Below, in pieces: positions 1 to 7,284 of a stretch of 11,938 nt of DNA. The position numbers and the translations under genes were made by a program. This DNA comes from REEP01 sp964603915 (lineage in GTDB: Bacteria > Pseudomonadota > Alphaproteobacteria > Rhodospirillales > Defluviicoccaceae): positions 1 to 11,938 of the forward strand of contig CAZRWU010000095.1 in assembly GCA_964603915.1 (NCBI GenBank), given 5' to 3'. Each line of letters begins with the position of its first letter. The first letter of the stretch is position 1. The notes beneath the pieces were generated by a model. The model made no database searches and was not told the DNA's origin. It saw nothing but the letters and a program-made list of their open reading frames with translations.

Positions 1-938
1 GCCACACCGACGTGCATCAAGTGCGCAACGAGTGGAGCAACGTCATGCCCACCGTCTATCCGATCGTGCCCGGGCATGAGATCGTCGGGCGCGTGACCAA
101 GGTTGGCTCGGCCGTGAGCAAGTACAAGCCCGGCGACCTTGTCGCGGTCGGCTGCATGGTCGACTCGGACGGCGCCTGCCCGGAGTGCGAGGCCGGCTAT
201 GAGCAGTACTGCCCGAACCTGACGTTCACCTTCAACGGCCCCGACCGGCACCTCGGAGGCGTGACCTACGGCGGCTACTCCGACAGCATCGTCGTCGATG
301 AACGCTTCGTGCTGCGCGTTCCCTCCAACCTCAATCCCGCCGGGGCCGCGCCGCTGCTCTGCGCGGGGATCACGACGTATTCCCCCATGCGCCACTGGGG
401 CGTCACCAAGGGCATGAAAGTCGGTGTGGTCGGTCTCGGCGGGCTGGGCCACATGGCCGTCAAGCTGGCGAATGCGTTCGGAGCCCGCGTCGTCGTCTTC
501 ACCACCTCGCCGGGCAAGACCGAGGACGCCCTCCGCCTCGGCGCCGACGAGGCCGTCATTTCCCGTAACACCGAGGAGATGGAGAAGCACGCCGGCAGCT
601 TCGACTTCATCCTCGATACCGTCTCCGCCGATCACGACATCAACGCTTACCTCGCCCTGCTCCGGCGCGACGGCAACCTCACGCTTGTCGGCGTTCCCGT
701 GAAGCCCCTCGGCGTCGAGGCTTTCAGCCTCATCATGGGGCGCCGCAATCTCTCCGGCTCCATGATCGGCGGCATTGCCGAAACCCAGGAGATGCTCGAC
801 TTTTGCGGCGAGCACGACATCACCGCCGATGTCGAGGTCATCCCCATCCAGAAGGTCAACGAAGCCTACGAGAGGCTGCTCAAATCCGACGTGAAGTACC
901 GCTTCTCCATCGACATGGCGTCCCTCGGATCTGAATGA
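1..938 (+). CDS. Zinc-dependent NAD(P) alcohol dehydrogenase, YahK/cinnamyl-alcohol type (5' end missing)
   Basis: Medium-chain dehydrogenase/reductase that would interconvert aldehydes and primary alcohols using NADP(H); cytosolic. The reading frame is open from the first base (codons begin at base 3), and the first residues read HTDVH, the end of the usual catalytic-zinc CHTD motif, so roughly 35-40 N-terminal residues lie outside the window. Visible motifs are PGHEIVG (second zinc ligand region), the structural-zinc loop DSDGACPECEAGYEQYC near bases 162-212, LLCAGITTYSP, and the Rossmann motif GLGGLG at bases 432-449. The C-terminal GSMIGG and DVKYRF motifs match what I recall of E. coli YahK almost word for word. 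One oddity is that the first structural-zinc cysteine (DSC in YahK) is Asp here. A GTG at base 12 is internal, not the start. The family is secure; the substrate is not known. Confidence 0.93.
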   Translation, partial: HTDVHQVRNEWSNVMPTVYPIVPGHEIVGRVTKVGSAVSKYKPGDLVAVGCMVDSDGACPECEAGYEQYCPNLTFTFNGPDRHLGGVTYGGYSDSIVVDERFVLRVPSNLNPAGAAPLLCAGITTYSPMRHWGVTKGMKVGVVGLGGLGHMAVKLANAFGARVVVFTTSPGKTEDALRLGADEAVISRNTEEMEKHAGSFDFILDTVSADHDINAYLALLRRDGNLTLVGVPVKPLGVEAFSLIMGRRNLSGSMIGGIAETQEMLDFCGEHDITADVEVIPIQKVNEAYERLLKSDVKYRFSIDMASLGSE

Positions 939-953
939 TCGGATCTGAATAGC
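926..953. repeat. 14-base tandem duplication across the dehydrogenase stop codon
   Basis: Bases 926-939 and 940-953 are two adjacent 14-base units that share their first 11 bases (CGGATCTGAAT). The stop codon TGA (936-938) lies inside the first copy. The rest of the 188-base gap to the next gene shows no clear terminator. Confidence 0.8.
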
Positions 954-1126
954 CGATCGCGCCGCGAGGTTCGGCTCCGGTCCGGGCGCGAGCGCCGGGT
1001 CGGCAACGGCGGGAAAAACAGCCGTCGCCTTGCGCCGCGGCCGGCGCTACCATCCGCGCCAGCGCGTCGTCGCCTGGCCAAGCCGGCGATCCGCCATGCC
1101 GGCCATTTGCGAGAAGGAGCATCGTC

Positions 1127-2101
1127 ATGACCCACGCCATCCGCATTCACGAGACCGGGGGACCGGACGTCCTGCGCTGGGACGAGGTCGAGGTCGGCGC
1201 GCCCGCCGCCGACGAAGCGCGCATCCGCCAGACCGCGGTCGGCCTCAACTACATCGACACCTATCACCGCACCGGGCTCTATCCCGTTCCCGCCCTGCCC
1301 TTCGTCATCGGCATGGAGGCGGCCGGCGTCGTCGAGGCGGTCGGCGATGGCGTCAGCCACCTCAAGGCGGGCCAGCGGGTCGCTTACGCCGGCGTTCTCG
1401 GCGGCTACGCCGAAGAGCGGGTGATCAAGGCCGACCGGCTGGTGCCGCTGCCCGACGCCATCGACGATCGCACCGCGGCGGCGATGATGCTGAAGGGAAT
1501 GACGGCGCAGTACCTGCTCCGCCGGACCTACCGCGTGCGGAAGGGCGATGCGATCCTCATCCACGCCGCCGCCGGCGGCGTCGGCCTGATCGCCTGCCAG
1601 TGGGCCAAGCACCTCGGCGCCACCGTCATCGGCACCGTCGGCAGCGACGCCAAGGCGAAGCTGGCACGCCAACATGGCTGCGATCATCCGATCGTCTACA
1701 GCCGCGAGGATTTCGTCCAGCGGGTGCGCGAACTGACCGGCGGCGAAGGCGTGTGCGTCGTCTACGACGGCATCGGCAAGGACACCTTCACGGGCTCGCT
1801 CGATTGCCTGCGTCCCATGGGCATGATGGTCAGCTTCGGCAACGCCTCGGGGCCAGTGCCGCCGTTCGATGCCGCCGTCCTGGCGCAGAAGGGATCGCTG
1901 TTCCTGACCCGGCCGACGCTGATGACCTACACCGCCAAGACGGAGGATCTCCAGGCGACGGCGCGCGAGCTGTTCGAGGTCGTCGCCGCGGGACACGTCG
2001 CCATCAGCATCGACCAGACCTATCCGTTGCGCGAGACCGCGCAGGCGCACCGCGATCTCGAAGGCCGCAAGACGACGGGCTCGACCGTGCTGCTTCCCTA
2101 G
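1127..2101 (+). CDS. qor: NADPH:quinone oxidoreductase (zeta-crystallin type)
   Basis: Zinc-free member of the medium-chain dehydrogenase/reductase superfamily; it would pass electrons from NADPH to quinones in the cytosol. The 324-residue length is typical. Recognisable stretches are GLNYIDTYHRTGLYP (about 39-53), GMEAAGVVEAVG (62-73), MMLKGMTAQYLL (120-131), the nucleotide-binding AAAGGVG (147-153), a YDGIGKDTF stretch in the Rossmann half, and the C-terminal GRKTTGSTVLLP. No zinc-binding cysteine cluster is present, as expected for this branch. The ATG is preceded by AAGGAG at 1114-1119 with a seven-base spacer, which fixes the start. It follows the dehydrogenase on the same strand after 188 bases, so it may have its own promoter, and it converges with the methyltransferase gene on the other strand. 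The physiological quinone cannot be read from sequence. Confidence 0.95.
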   Translation: MTHAIRIHETGGPDVLRWDEVEVGAPAADEARIRQTAVGLNYIDTYHRTGLYPVPALPFVIGMEAAGVVEAVGDGVSHLKAGQRVAYAGVLGGYAEERVIKADRLVPLPDAIDDRTAAAMMLKGMTAQYLLRRTYRVRKGDAILIHAAAGGVGLIACQWAKHLGATVIGTVGSDAKAKLARQHGCDHPIVYSREDFVQRVRELTGGEGVCVVYDGIGKDTFTGSLDCLRPMGMMVSFGNASGPVPPFDAAVLAQKGSLFLTRPTLMTYTAKTEDLQATARELFEVVAAGHVAISIDQTYPLRETAQAHRDLEGRKTTGSTVLLP

Positions 2102-2107
2102 ACGCCG

Positions 2108-2123
2108 GCTCCTTAGCTCCTTA
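2108..2123. repeat. Perfect 8-base tandem repeat between convergent genes
   Basis: GCTCCTTA occurs twice in direct succession, 6 bases after the qor stop codon, inside the 49-base gap between qor and the convergent methyltransferase gene. A palindromic CCCGGGCGCCCG follows close by, but there is no T tract next to it that would make a clear intrinsic terminator. Confidence 0.75.
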
Positions 2124-2150
2124 AAGCCCCGGGCGCCCGCGCCGCCGTTC

Positions 2151-3047
2151 TCAGGCCGCGCGCGGCTTCCTGAGCAGCGCCCACATGTTGTCGCTGGTCG
2201 GCAAGCGCCAGGTCGGGCCGAACCACGCCGCGAACCCGCTCGCGGCGGCCATCCTTTTCAGGGTGTCCGGGGTGAAATAGTTGAGGTGATCGGGATGGCG
2301 GAAGCCGCACCAGCGCATCCCCATGACGCGGCGGTTGAGCGAGGCGAAGTTCGGCGCCTTGACGATCGCGATCCCGCCCGGCCGCAGCGTGCGCCATAGC
2401 GCGCGGAGAACCTCGGCCGGGCGCGACTCGTGCTCGAGGTACGAGCGCAACGTCGCCGCCGTGAAATACTCGTCCGGAAACTGGCGCAAGCCGTCGAGAC
2501 ACGGCGCGTTGACCGCGTAGCCGCCGGCCGCCGCGAAGCGGGCGTTCGCTTCCGCCGCCGCCGCGCGCGAGATCTCGATCCCGTGCGGGATGAACCTCTC
2601 GGCGATGCCGGCGAGCTGACCGCCGTCGCCGCAGCCGAGATCGACGACGTTCCCCGCCTCGGCGAAACGGTCGAGCAGGTCCGGGATCTTCTTGCGCGGC
2701 AGCAGCGCCATCCGCCACCGCGTCTTCTTGCTCAAGGTTTGCTGGACCCGGCGCGTCGCCTCCCGCCGCTCCGTCTCCAGCTGCGCGGTTTTTTCCCAGG
2801 ACATCTGCTCGAACAGCGCCCCGTAATCCGGGGCCGCGATGATGTACGTGAACCCGCAGCCGCCGCAGGTCTTGACCGTCCACGGGTCCAGCGAATAGCG
2901 GCTTGCCGGGGTTTCTTCGTTGGCGTCGCCGCACAGCGGGCAGGTCCGGGCGACGATCTCGATGTCGCCGAACGCGCGGCGCTGCCGCTCCCGCAGGCCC
3001 TCGGCCCTGTCTCCACCCGCGTCGGCGTCCGCCATGAGTCGGCTCAT
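2151..3047 (-). CDS. Class I SAM-dependent methyltransferase with N-terminal zinc-ribbon-like cysteines
   Basis: Predicted S-adenosylmethionine-dependent methyltransferase of unknown substrate, 298 residues from the longest start. Two CxxC pairs (Cys36/39 in CPLCG and Cys61/64 in CGGCGF) form a zinc-ribbon-like N-terminus. The SAM-binding motif I VVDLGCGDGG is at 134-143, LRPGG at 221-225, and the HPDHLNYFTPDTLKRM stretch (about 251-266) is typical of the Methyltransf_23-like group that often acts in polysaccharide or lipid modification. The start is uncertain. The ATG at 3045-3047 has AAGG directly against it, while the ATG at 3033-3035 has AGGA about 11 bases upstream and would remove four residues. 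It lies 37 bases downstream of rho on the same strand and is probably read from the rho transcript. The methyltransferase fold is well supported; no specific role can be given. Confidence 0.85.
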   Translation of the reverse strand: MSRLMADADAGGDRAEGLRERQRRAFGDIEIVARTCPLCGDANEETPASRYSLDPWTVKTCGGCGFTYIIAAPDYGALFEQMSWEKTAQLETERREATRRVQQTLSKKTRWRMALLPRKKIPDLLDRFAEAGNVVDLGCGDGGQLAGIAERFIPHGIEISRAAAAEANARFAAAGGYAVNAPCLDGLRQFPDEYFTAATLRSYLEHESRPAEVLRALWRTLRPGGIAIVKAPNFASLNRRVMGMRWCGFRHPDHLNYFTPDTLKRMAAASGFAAWFGPTWRLPTSDNMWALLRKPRAA

Positions 3048-3056
3048 CCTTGTTTC

Positions 3057-3086
3057 AAGCGTGCATTTTTCGAGCGCGCATTTTTC
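3057..3086. repeat. 15-base imperfect tandem repeat at the rho stop codon
   Basis: Units 3057-3071 and 3072-3086 match at 13 of 15 positions, and the second unit contains most of the rho stop codon (3085-3087). On the coding (minus) strand each unit reads GAAAAATGC followed by a variable part. It fills almost the whole gap between rho and the methyltransferase gene. Confidence 0.8.
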
Positions 3087-4341
3087 AGGCGTTCATCGCC
3101 TCGAAGAATTCGGCGTTGGTGCGCGAGGAGCGCAGCTTGTCGAGCAGGAACTCCATCGCATCGGTCACGCCCATCGGCATCAAGACGCGGCGCAGCACCC
3201 ACATCTTCGAGAGTGTGCCCTTGTCGACGAGCAGCTCCTCCTTGCGGGTGCCGGAGCGGGTGATGTCGATGCTCGGCCAGGTCCGCTTGTCGGCCAGCTT
3301 GCGGTCGAGGATGATCTCGGAGTTGCCGGTGCCCTTGAACTCCTCGAAGATCACCTCGTCCATGCGCGAGCCGGTGTCGATCAGCGCCGTCGAGATGATG
3401 GTCAGCGAGCCGCCCTCCTCGATGTTGCGCGCCGCGCCGAAGAAGCGCTTGGGCCGCTGCAGCGCGTTGGCGTCGACGCCGCCGGTCAGCACCTTGCCCG
3501 ACGACGGCACCACGGTGTTGTAGGCGCGGGCGAGACGGGTGATCGAATCGAGGAGGATGACCACGTCGCGCTTGTGCTCGACGAGGCGCTTGGCCTTCTC
3601 CAGGACCATCTCGGCGACCTGGACGTGGCGGGCGGCGGGTTCGTCGAAGGTCGAGCTGACGACCTCGCCGCGCACGGAGCGGGCCATGTCCGTCACCTCC
3701 TCCGGGCGCTCGTCGATCAGCAGGACGATCAGGTAGCATTCCGGATGGTTGACGGCGATGGATTGGGCGATGTTCTGCAGCATCACCGTCTTGCCGGTGC
3801 GCGGCGGCGCGACGATGAGGGCGCGCTGGCCCTTGCCGATCGGCGTGATCAGGTCGATCACCCGCGAGGTCAGATCCTTGCTCTCGGTCGGCGGCAGCTC
3901 CATCTTGAACCGCGTTTCGGGATAGAGCGGCGTCAAGTTGTCGAAGTTGATCCGGTGGCGGACGTCGGCGGGGTTGGCGAAGTTGATGTCGTTGACCTTG
4001 AGCAGGGCGAAATAGCGCTCGCCGTCCTTGGGCGAACGGATCTCGCCCTCGATCGTGTCGCCGGTGCGCAGGTTGAAGCGGCGGATCTGGCTCGGCGAGA
4101 CGTAGATGTCGTCCGGCCCCGGCAGGTAGTTCGCTTCCGGCGAGCGCAAGAAACCGAAGCCGTCCTGCAGCACTTCCAAGACGCCGTCGCCGTAGATCGC
4201 GACCTCGTTGTCGGCGAGCTGCTTGAGGATGGCGAACATCATTTCCTGCTTGCGCAGCGAACTGGCGTTCTCGATGCGCAGTTCCTCGGCGTAGGACAAC
4301 AGATCGGCGGCGGGCTTCGATTTGAGTTCCTTGAGATTCAT
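3085..4341 (-). CDS. rho: Transcription termination factor Rho
   Basis: Hexameric RNA-dependent ATPase/helicase that ends transcription of untranslated C-rich RNA. The protein is 418 residues, the normal length for a compact Rho. The N-terminal helical domain begins MNLKELKSKP; the cold-shock-like RNA-binding domain contains DGFGFLR (60-66). The ATPase domain has Walker A APPRTGKT (178-185), LLIDERPEEV (207-216), Walker B VVILLD (260-265), the Q-loop SSGKVLTGGVD (280-290) and the R-loop KGTGNSE (336-342). All catalytic elements look intact. The ATG at 4341 gives the conserved N-terminus, although no strong Shine-Dalgarno sequence precedes it. A promoter-like sequence lies about 190 bases upstream, leaving a long leader rich in C on the RNA strand, which would suit autogenous control. 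In many alphaproteobacteria rho is close to hemE and the origin, as here. Confidence 0.99.
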   Translation of the reverse strand: MNLKELKSKPAADLLSYAEELRIENASSLRKQEMMFAILKQLADNEVAIYGDGVLEVLQDGFGFLRSPEANYLPGPDDIYVSPSQIRRFNLRTGDTIEGEIRSPKDGERYFALLKVNDINFANPADVRHRINFDNLTPLYPETRFKMELPPTESKDLTSRVIDLITPIGKGQRALIVAPPRTGKTVMLQNIAQSIAVNHPECYLIVLLIDERPEEVTDMARSVRGEVVSSTFDEPAARHVQVAEMVLEKAKRLVEHKRDVVILLDSITRLARAYNTVVPSSGKVLTGGVDANALQRPKRFFGAARNIEEGGSLTIISTALIDTGSRMDEVIFEEFKGTGNSEIILDRKLADKRTWPSIDITRSGTRKEELLVDKGTLSKMWVLRRVLMPMGVTDAMEFLLDKLRSSRTNAEFFEAMNA

Positions 4342-4531
4342 GGGTGTTTCACACTGGCGAAGGTGGCTGAAAAGGGACGGCCGCCGGGCGTTCGCGGCAG
4401 GAGGCCAGGGGGCCGAAGGCGGAATGAAGGATGCGCTCTCTTGGCCGTTGCGATGGCTCGGCCGCGGCGCTTTAAGACTTAAGCAAGACGGGTTTAAGTT
4501 GAAAGACGGACCTGATCCTGATCACAACGAC

Positions 4532-4559
4532 ATTGAACTACTTGATCGCGCACTGTCAA
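4532..4559 (-). promoter_or_regulatory. Probable sigma-70 type promoter of rho
   Basis: On the minus strand TTGACA (4554-4559) is followed after 16 bases by TTCAAT (4532-4537), a perfect -35 and a 4/6 -10. It faces rho and lies 60 bases or more downstream of the hemJ stop. Transcription from it would give a leader of roughly 185 bases. Three short TTTAAG/CTTAAG words at 4471-4498 in the leader are of unknown meaning. Confidence 0.5.
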
Positions 4560-4588
4560 ACAAAGATTTTTCGATTCGCCAAGCGGGC

Positions 4589-4609
4589 GCCGGCGGCCGC
4601 GGCGCCGGC
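4589..4609. other. GC-only hairpin after hemJ
   Basis: GCCGGCG (4589-4595) and CGCCGGC (4603-4609) form a perfect seven-base-pair stem with a seven-base loop, just past the hemJ stop codon. No T tract follows on the minus strand, so it is not a standard intrinsic terminator. It could still stabilise the 3' end of the hem transcript or separate it from rho. Confidence 0.5.
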
Positions 4610-4619
4610 CGCGCCACGC

Positions 4620-5048
4620 TCACCATGGCCGGAACACGGCGAAGAAGACGATCCCGATCAGCAGCACGGTCGGCGCCTCGTTCATGATCCGGTAGAACCG
4701 CTCCGAATGCGCGTTGCGCCCCTCGGCGAACTGCCGGCGCCAGCGCGCCAGCGCCATGTGGAAGGCGATCAGAAGGGCGACAAGCAGCAATTTGGCGTGC
4801 AGCCAGCCCTGCACCCAGGCGTCCGTCAGCCAGATCAGCAGCCCGCCGGTGACGATCGTCGCGATCATCGCCGGATTCATGATGATCCGCAGCAGCTTCC
4901 TTTCCATCACCACGAAGGTGTCGGCGGCGTCCGAGCCGGTCGGCTTCTGGGTGTGGTAGACGAACAGACGGGGCAGATAGAACAGTCCCGCCATCCAGGC
5001 GACAAAGCTGATGATATGAAGGAATCTGAGCCAGAGATAAGCGTCCAC
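4620..5048 (-). CDS. hemJ: Protoporphyrinogen IX oxidase HemJ (membrane)
   Basis: Oxidises protoporphyrinogen IX to protoporphyrin IX, the step before iron insertion, and is the alternative to HemG and HemY in many proteobacteria. The 142-residue protein has four predicted membrane segments (about 8-30, 52-74, 83-103 and 122-140). The N-terminal RFLHIISFVAWMAGLFYLPR with His11, the KLLRIIMNPAM stretch, LHAKLLLV with Lys86 and the closing EAPTVLLIGIVFFAVFRPW are hallmarks of the HemJ (formerly UPF0093) family. The start is GTG at 5046-5048, preceded by GAGAGG at a spacing of about seven bases; that ribosome site overlaps the hemH stop codon. The 10-base gap behind hemH suggests translation tied to hemH, so the last two steps of protoheme synthesis would be made together. 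Confidence 0.95.
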   Translation of the reverse strand: MDAYLWLRFLHIISFVAWMAGLFYLPRLFVYHTQKPTGSDAADTFVVMERKLLRIIMNPAMIATIVTGGLLIWLTDAWVQGWLHAKLLLVALLIAFHMALARWRRQFAEGRNAHSERFYRIMNEAPTVLLIGIVFFAVFRPW

Positions 5049-5058
5049 GGCGATCCTC

Positions 5059-6114
5059 TCAAGTGGGTGCGGGCTGATTGCGGCAGGGGCATCCGCTGAA
5101 CGCGGCGGGGCAGACGCGGCGGCCGTCGGCGGGTCCGATCGGCGGGCCGCGCCGCAGCGCGTCCTCGGTGAGCGCGGCGAGCGCCTCGATGAAGGCGTCG
5201 GCGGTTCCCACCGCCGGAACGCGGACGTAGCCGGCGACGCCGGCCGCCCGCGCCGTCTTGGCGTATTCGATGTCGAGCTCGACGAGAGTTTCGGAATGCT
5301 CCGAGACGAAGGCGATGGGCGCCATCACCACCGCCTTGGCGTCGCGTCCGGCCCTCTCGATTTCCGCCTCCGTCGCCGGCCCGATCCACTCCAGCGGCCC
5401 GACCCGGCTCTGATAGCAAATTACATGATCGAGATCGGGCTCGGCGAGCCCCTCGACCACCGCCGCGACGGTCCGCTCGACCTGCCACTGATACGGATCG
5501 CCCCGAGCGATGACCCGCTTCGGCAGGCCGTGCGCGGAGAACAGCACGCGCGGCGGGCCGAACGCCGCCGCCTTGTCGAGCGCCGCGCGCACCAGCTTGA
5601 CCTGCGCCGCGATCCATCCCGCCGCCGTCGGGTAGCAGCAGACCGCGTGCTCGCGGCCGCGCAGGCCCTTCTTGTCGGCTGCGCCGCGCCAGGCGCGCAG
5701 GCTCGACAGCGTCGTCGTCGTCGAGAACTGCGGATAGAGCGGCAGCAGGACGATCTCGTCGGGATCGAACGCCGCCACCGCGGCGGCGATGTCGTCGCTC
5801 ATCGGATGCCAATAGCGCATGCACACGAACACGCGGGCGTCGCGGCCGGCGTCCCCGCGCAGGCGTTTCTCCAGAGCCGAAGCCTGCGCCACGCTGAGTT
5901 CGAGAAGCGGCGACTTGCCGCCGAGGTGGGCGTAGATTTCCCGGGCCGCTGGCGCGCGGCGGCGGGCGATCAGGCGCGCCAGCGGCCAGCGCAGGAAGCC
6001 GGGCAAGCCGATGATCGCGGCGTCGCTGAACAGGTTGACCAGAAACGGCTCGATCGCCTCGGGGCGGTCGGGGCCGCCGAGATTGAACAGGACAACGGCA
6101 AGGCGCTTGGCCAT
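5059..6114 (-). CDS. hemH: Ferrochelatase, probable [2Fe-2S] type
   Basis: Inserts ferrous iron into protoporphyrin IX to make protoheme. The 351-residue protein has the expected landmarks: FNLGGPD at the N-terminus, LLPLYPQFSTTTT (123-135), the active-site SAHGLP with His195, CYQSRVGPLEW (233-243) and APIAFVSEHSETLVELDIEY (265-284) with the conserved acid. The C-terminus carries Cys335, Cys342 and Cys344 in a C-x6-C-x-C spacing. That spacing is the one known for the three C-terminal ligands of [2Fe-2S] ferrochelatases such as the mycobacterial enzyme; Cys159 or Cys160 could be the fourth ligand. The cluster is inferred from this pattern. The start ATG has AAGGGA eight bases upstream, inside a duplicated 14-base unit. 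It sits between hemE (31-base gap) and hemJ (10-base gap), in an apparent hemE-hemH-hemJ operon. Confidence 0.97.
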   Translation of the reverse strand: MAKRLAVVLFNLGGPDRPEAIEPFLVNLFSDAAIIGLPGFLRWPLARLIARRRAPAAREIYAHLGGKSPLLELSVAQASALEKRLRGDAGRDARVFVCMRYWHPMSDDIAAAVAAFDPDEIVLLPLYPQFSTTTTLSSLRAWRGAADKKGLRGREHAVCCYPTAAGWIAAQVKLVRAALDKAAAFGPPRVLFSAHGLPKRVIARGDPYQWQVERTVAAVVEGLAEPDLDHVICYQSRVGPLEWIGPATEAEIERAGRDAKAVVMAPIAFVSEHSETLVELDIEYAKTARAAGVAGYVRVPAVGTADAFIEALAALTEDALRRGPPIGPADGRRVCPAAFSGCPCRNQPAPT

Positions 6115-6116
6115 CT

Positions 6117-6144
6117 CTCGGTTCCCTTGGCTCGGTTCCCTTAA
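6117..6144. repeat. 14-base tandem duplication carrying the hemH ribosome-binding site
   Basis: Units 6117-6130 and 6131-6144 share the 12 bases CTCGGTTCCCTT. On the coding (minus) strand each unit reads AAGGGAACCGAG, so the hemH Shine-Dalgarno-like AAGGGA is present twice, the nearer copy correctly spaced. The duplication fills nearly the whole 31-base gap between hemE and hemH. Confidence 0.85.
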
Positions 6145-6145
6145 C

Positions 6146-7237
6146 TCAGTTTCCGGGGCGCCAGCCGCGGATCAGCGCGGCGAGTTCGGCGACATGCTCG
6201 GGCGGCGTCTGCGGCAGGACGCCGTGGCCGAGATTGAAAACGAACCGCCCCTTCGTCAGCGCGCGCAGGATGCGCCGCGTCTCCCGCTCCAGGGCGGCGC
6301 CGCCGGCGACGAGAGCATAGTTGTCGAGGTTCCCCTGAACCAGGGTTTTCGGTTGCAGCGCTTCAGCCGCGAAGGCGAGCGGCACTCCGGCGTCGCAGCC
6401 GACGCCGTCGACGCCGGTCTCGCCGACATAGGGCGCGTAGAGCGCGCCGGCGGCGCGCGGAAAGCCGATCACCGGCGCCTCGGGACAGGCCGCCTTGACC
6501 CTGCGGACGATCTCCGCCGTCGGCCCGATCACCCAGCGGCGGAACTCGCTCTCCGGCAACAGCCCGGCCCAGCTGTCGAACAGCTGCACCGCCTCGGCGC
6601 CGTTCTCGATCTGGCGGACGAGATGACGGACGACGGCGTCGGTCAACACCGCGATCAGCCGCGAGAAGCCGTCCGGGTCGCGGTAGGCCCAGCTCCGCAC
6701 CGCGTCGGCCTCGCCGCCGCCCCGTCCCTCGACCATGTAGACGGCGAGGGTCCACGGCGCGCCGGCGAAGCCGATCAGCGCCACCGCCGGCGGCAGCGCC
6801 GCCTTCAGCCGCCGCACGCCGGCATAGACCGGCTCGAGACGCTCGTCGAGAGATTCGGGGGTCAGCGCGGCGATGTCCGCCACCGAGCGCACCGGGTCGA
6901 GGCGCGGCCCCGTCCCTTCGATGAAGGCGACATCGCGTCCGAGCGCGTGCGGTATGACGAGAATGTCGCTGAACAGGATCGCCGCGTCCATGCCGTAGCG
7001 GCGCAGCGGCTGCAACGCCGCCTCGCAGGTCAGGTCCGGAGAATAGCAGAACTGGAGGAAGTCGCGCGCCGTCTCGCGCAGCGCCCGGTATTCGGGGAGG
7101 TAGCGTCCCGCCTGGCGCATCAGCCAGAACGGCGGCCGATCGCTCCTCTCGCCGCGAAAGGCCGCGAGAAACGGCGAGGCCGCGGGCTTGCCGCCGCGCG
7201 CCGGAACGGAATTGGCGTCGGCCGCGCCGGCGTTCAC
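6146..7237 (-). CDS. hemE: Uroporphyrinogen III decarboxylase
   Basis: Removes four carboxyl groups from uroporphyrinogen III to give coproporphyrinogen III, in the cytosol. The 363-residue protein shows PPFWLMRQAGRYLPEY (35-50), FSDILVIPHALG (89-100) with the catalytic Asp91, GFAGAPWTLAVYMVEG, FDSWAGLL, and the C-terminal NLGHGVLPQTPPEHV. About 20 extra residues rich in Gly, Ala and Asn precede the conserved FLAAFRGE stretch. The start is the GTG at 7235-7237: the same frame runs into a stop codon 51 bases upstream with no other ATG, GTG or TTG between. A 16-codon reading frame with its own AAGGAG ends on this start with a GTGA overlap. hemE is first in a leftward hemE-hemH-hemJ run and abuts the probable origin region, as in Caulobacter and Rickettsia. 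Confidence 0.97.
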   Translation of the reverse strand: MNAGAADANSVPARGGKPAASPFLAAFRGERSDRPPFWLMRQAGRYLPEYRALRETARDFLQFCYSPDLTCEAALQPLRRYGMDAAILFSDILVIPHALGRDVAFIEGTGPRLDPVRSVADIAALTPESLDERLEPVYAGVRRLKAALPPAVALIGFAGAPWTLAVYMVEGRGGGEADAVRSWAYRDPDGFSRLIAVLTDAVVRHLVRQIENGAEAVQLFDSWAGLLPESEFRRWVIGPTAEIVRRVKAACPEAPVIGFPRAAGALYAPYVGETGVDGVGCDAGVPLAFAAEALQPKTLVQGNLDNYALVAGGAALERETRRILRALTKGRFVFNLGHGVLPQTPPEHVAELAALIRGWRPGN

Positions 7238-7284
7238 CCCAATCCGCCCGCAGCGCCGCCGCCGCCGTTGTCTTTTCCCATCAT
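7234..7284 (-). CDS. Possible 16-residue leader ORF overlapping hemE
   Basis: ATG at 7282-7284 begins a 16-codon frame (MMGKDNGGGGAAGGLG) whose TGA stop overlaps the hemE GTG in a GTGA junction. AAGGAG lies at 7296-7301, 11 bases upstream, a slightly long spacing but stronger than anything before hemE itself. It may be a leader peptide that delivers ribosomes to hemE. Alternatively it may be the true hemE N-terminus, separated by one base in a GGGG run: its Gly/Ala-rich composition continues smoothly into the hemE N-terminus. Confidence 0.4.
   Translation of the reverse strand: MMGKDNGGGGAAGGLG

Noticed and set aside
866..2050. 394-codon open frame on the minus strand
   Set aside because: It lies antisense to qor, whose motifs are unmistakable; the translation is low-complexity with no recognisable domain and is typical of GC-rich antisense frames.
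2920..4482. 520-codon open frame on the plus strand
   Set aside because: Antisense to rho and repetitive in Asp, Val, Gly and Arg; a mirror of the rho codon pattern.
4322..4687. 121-codon plus-strand frame between rho and hemJ
   Set aside because: It crosses the rho promoter and leader and the end of hemJ, has no domain, and its end is an arginine/serine-rich shadow.
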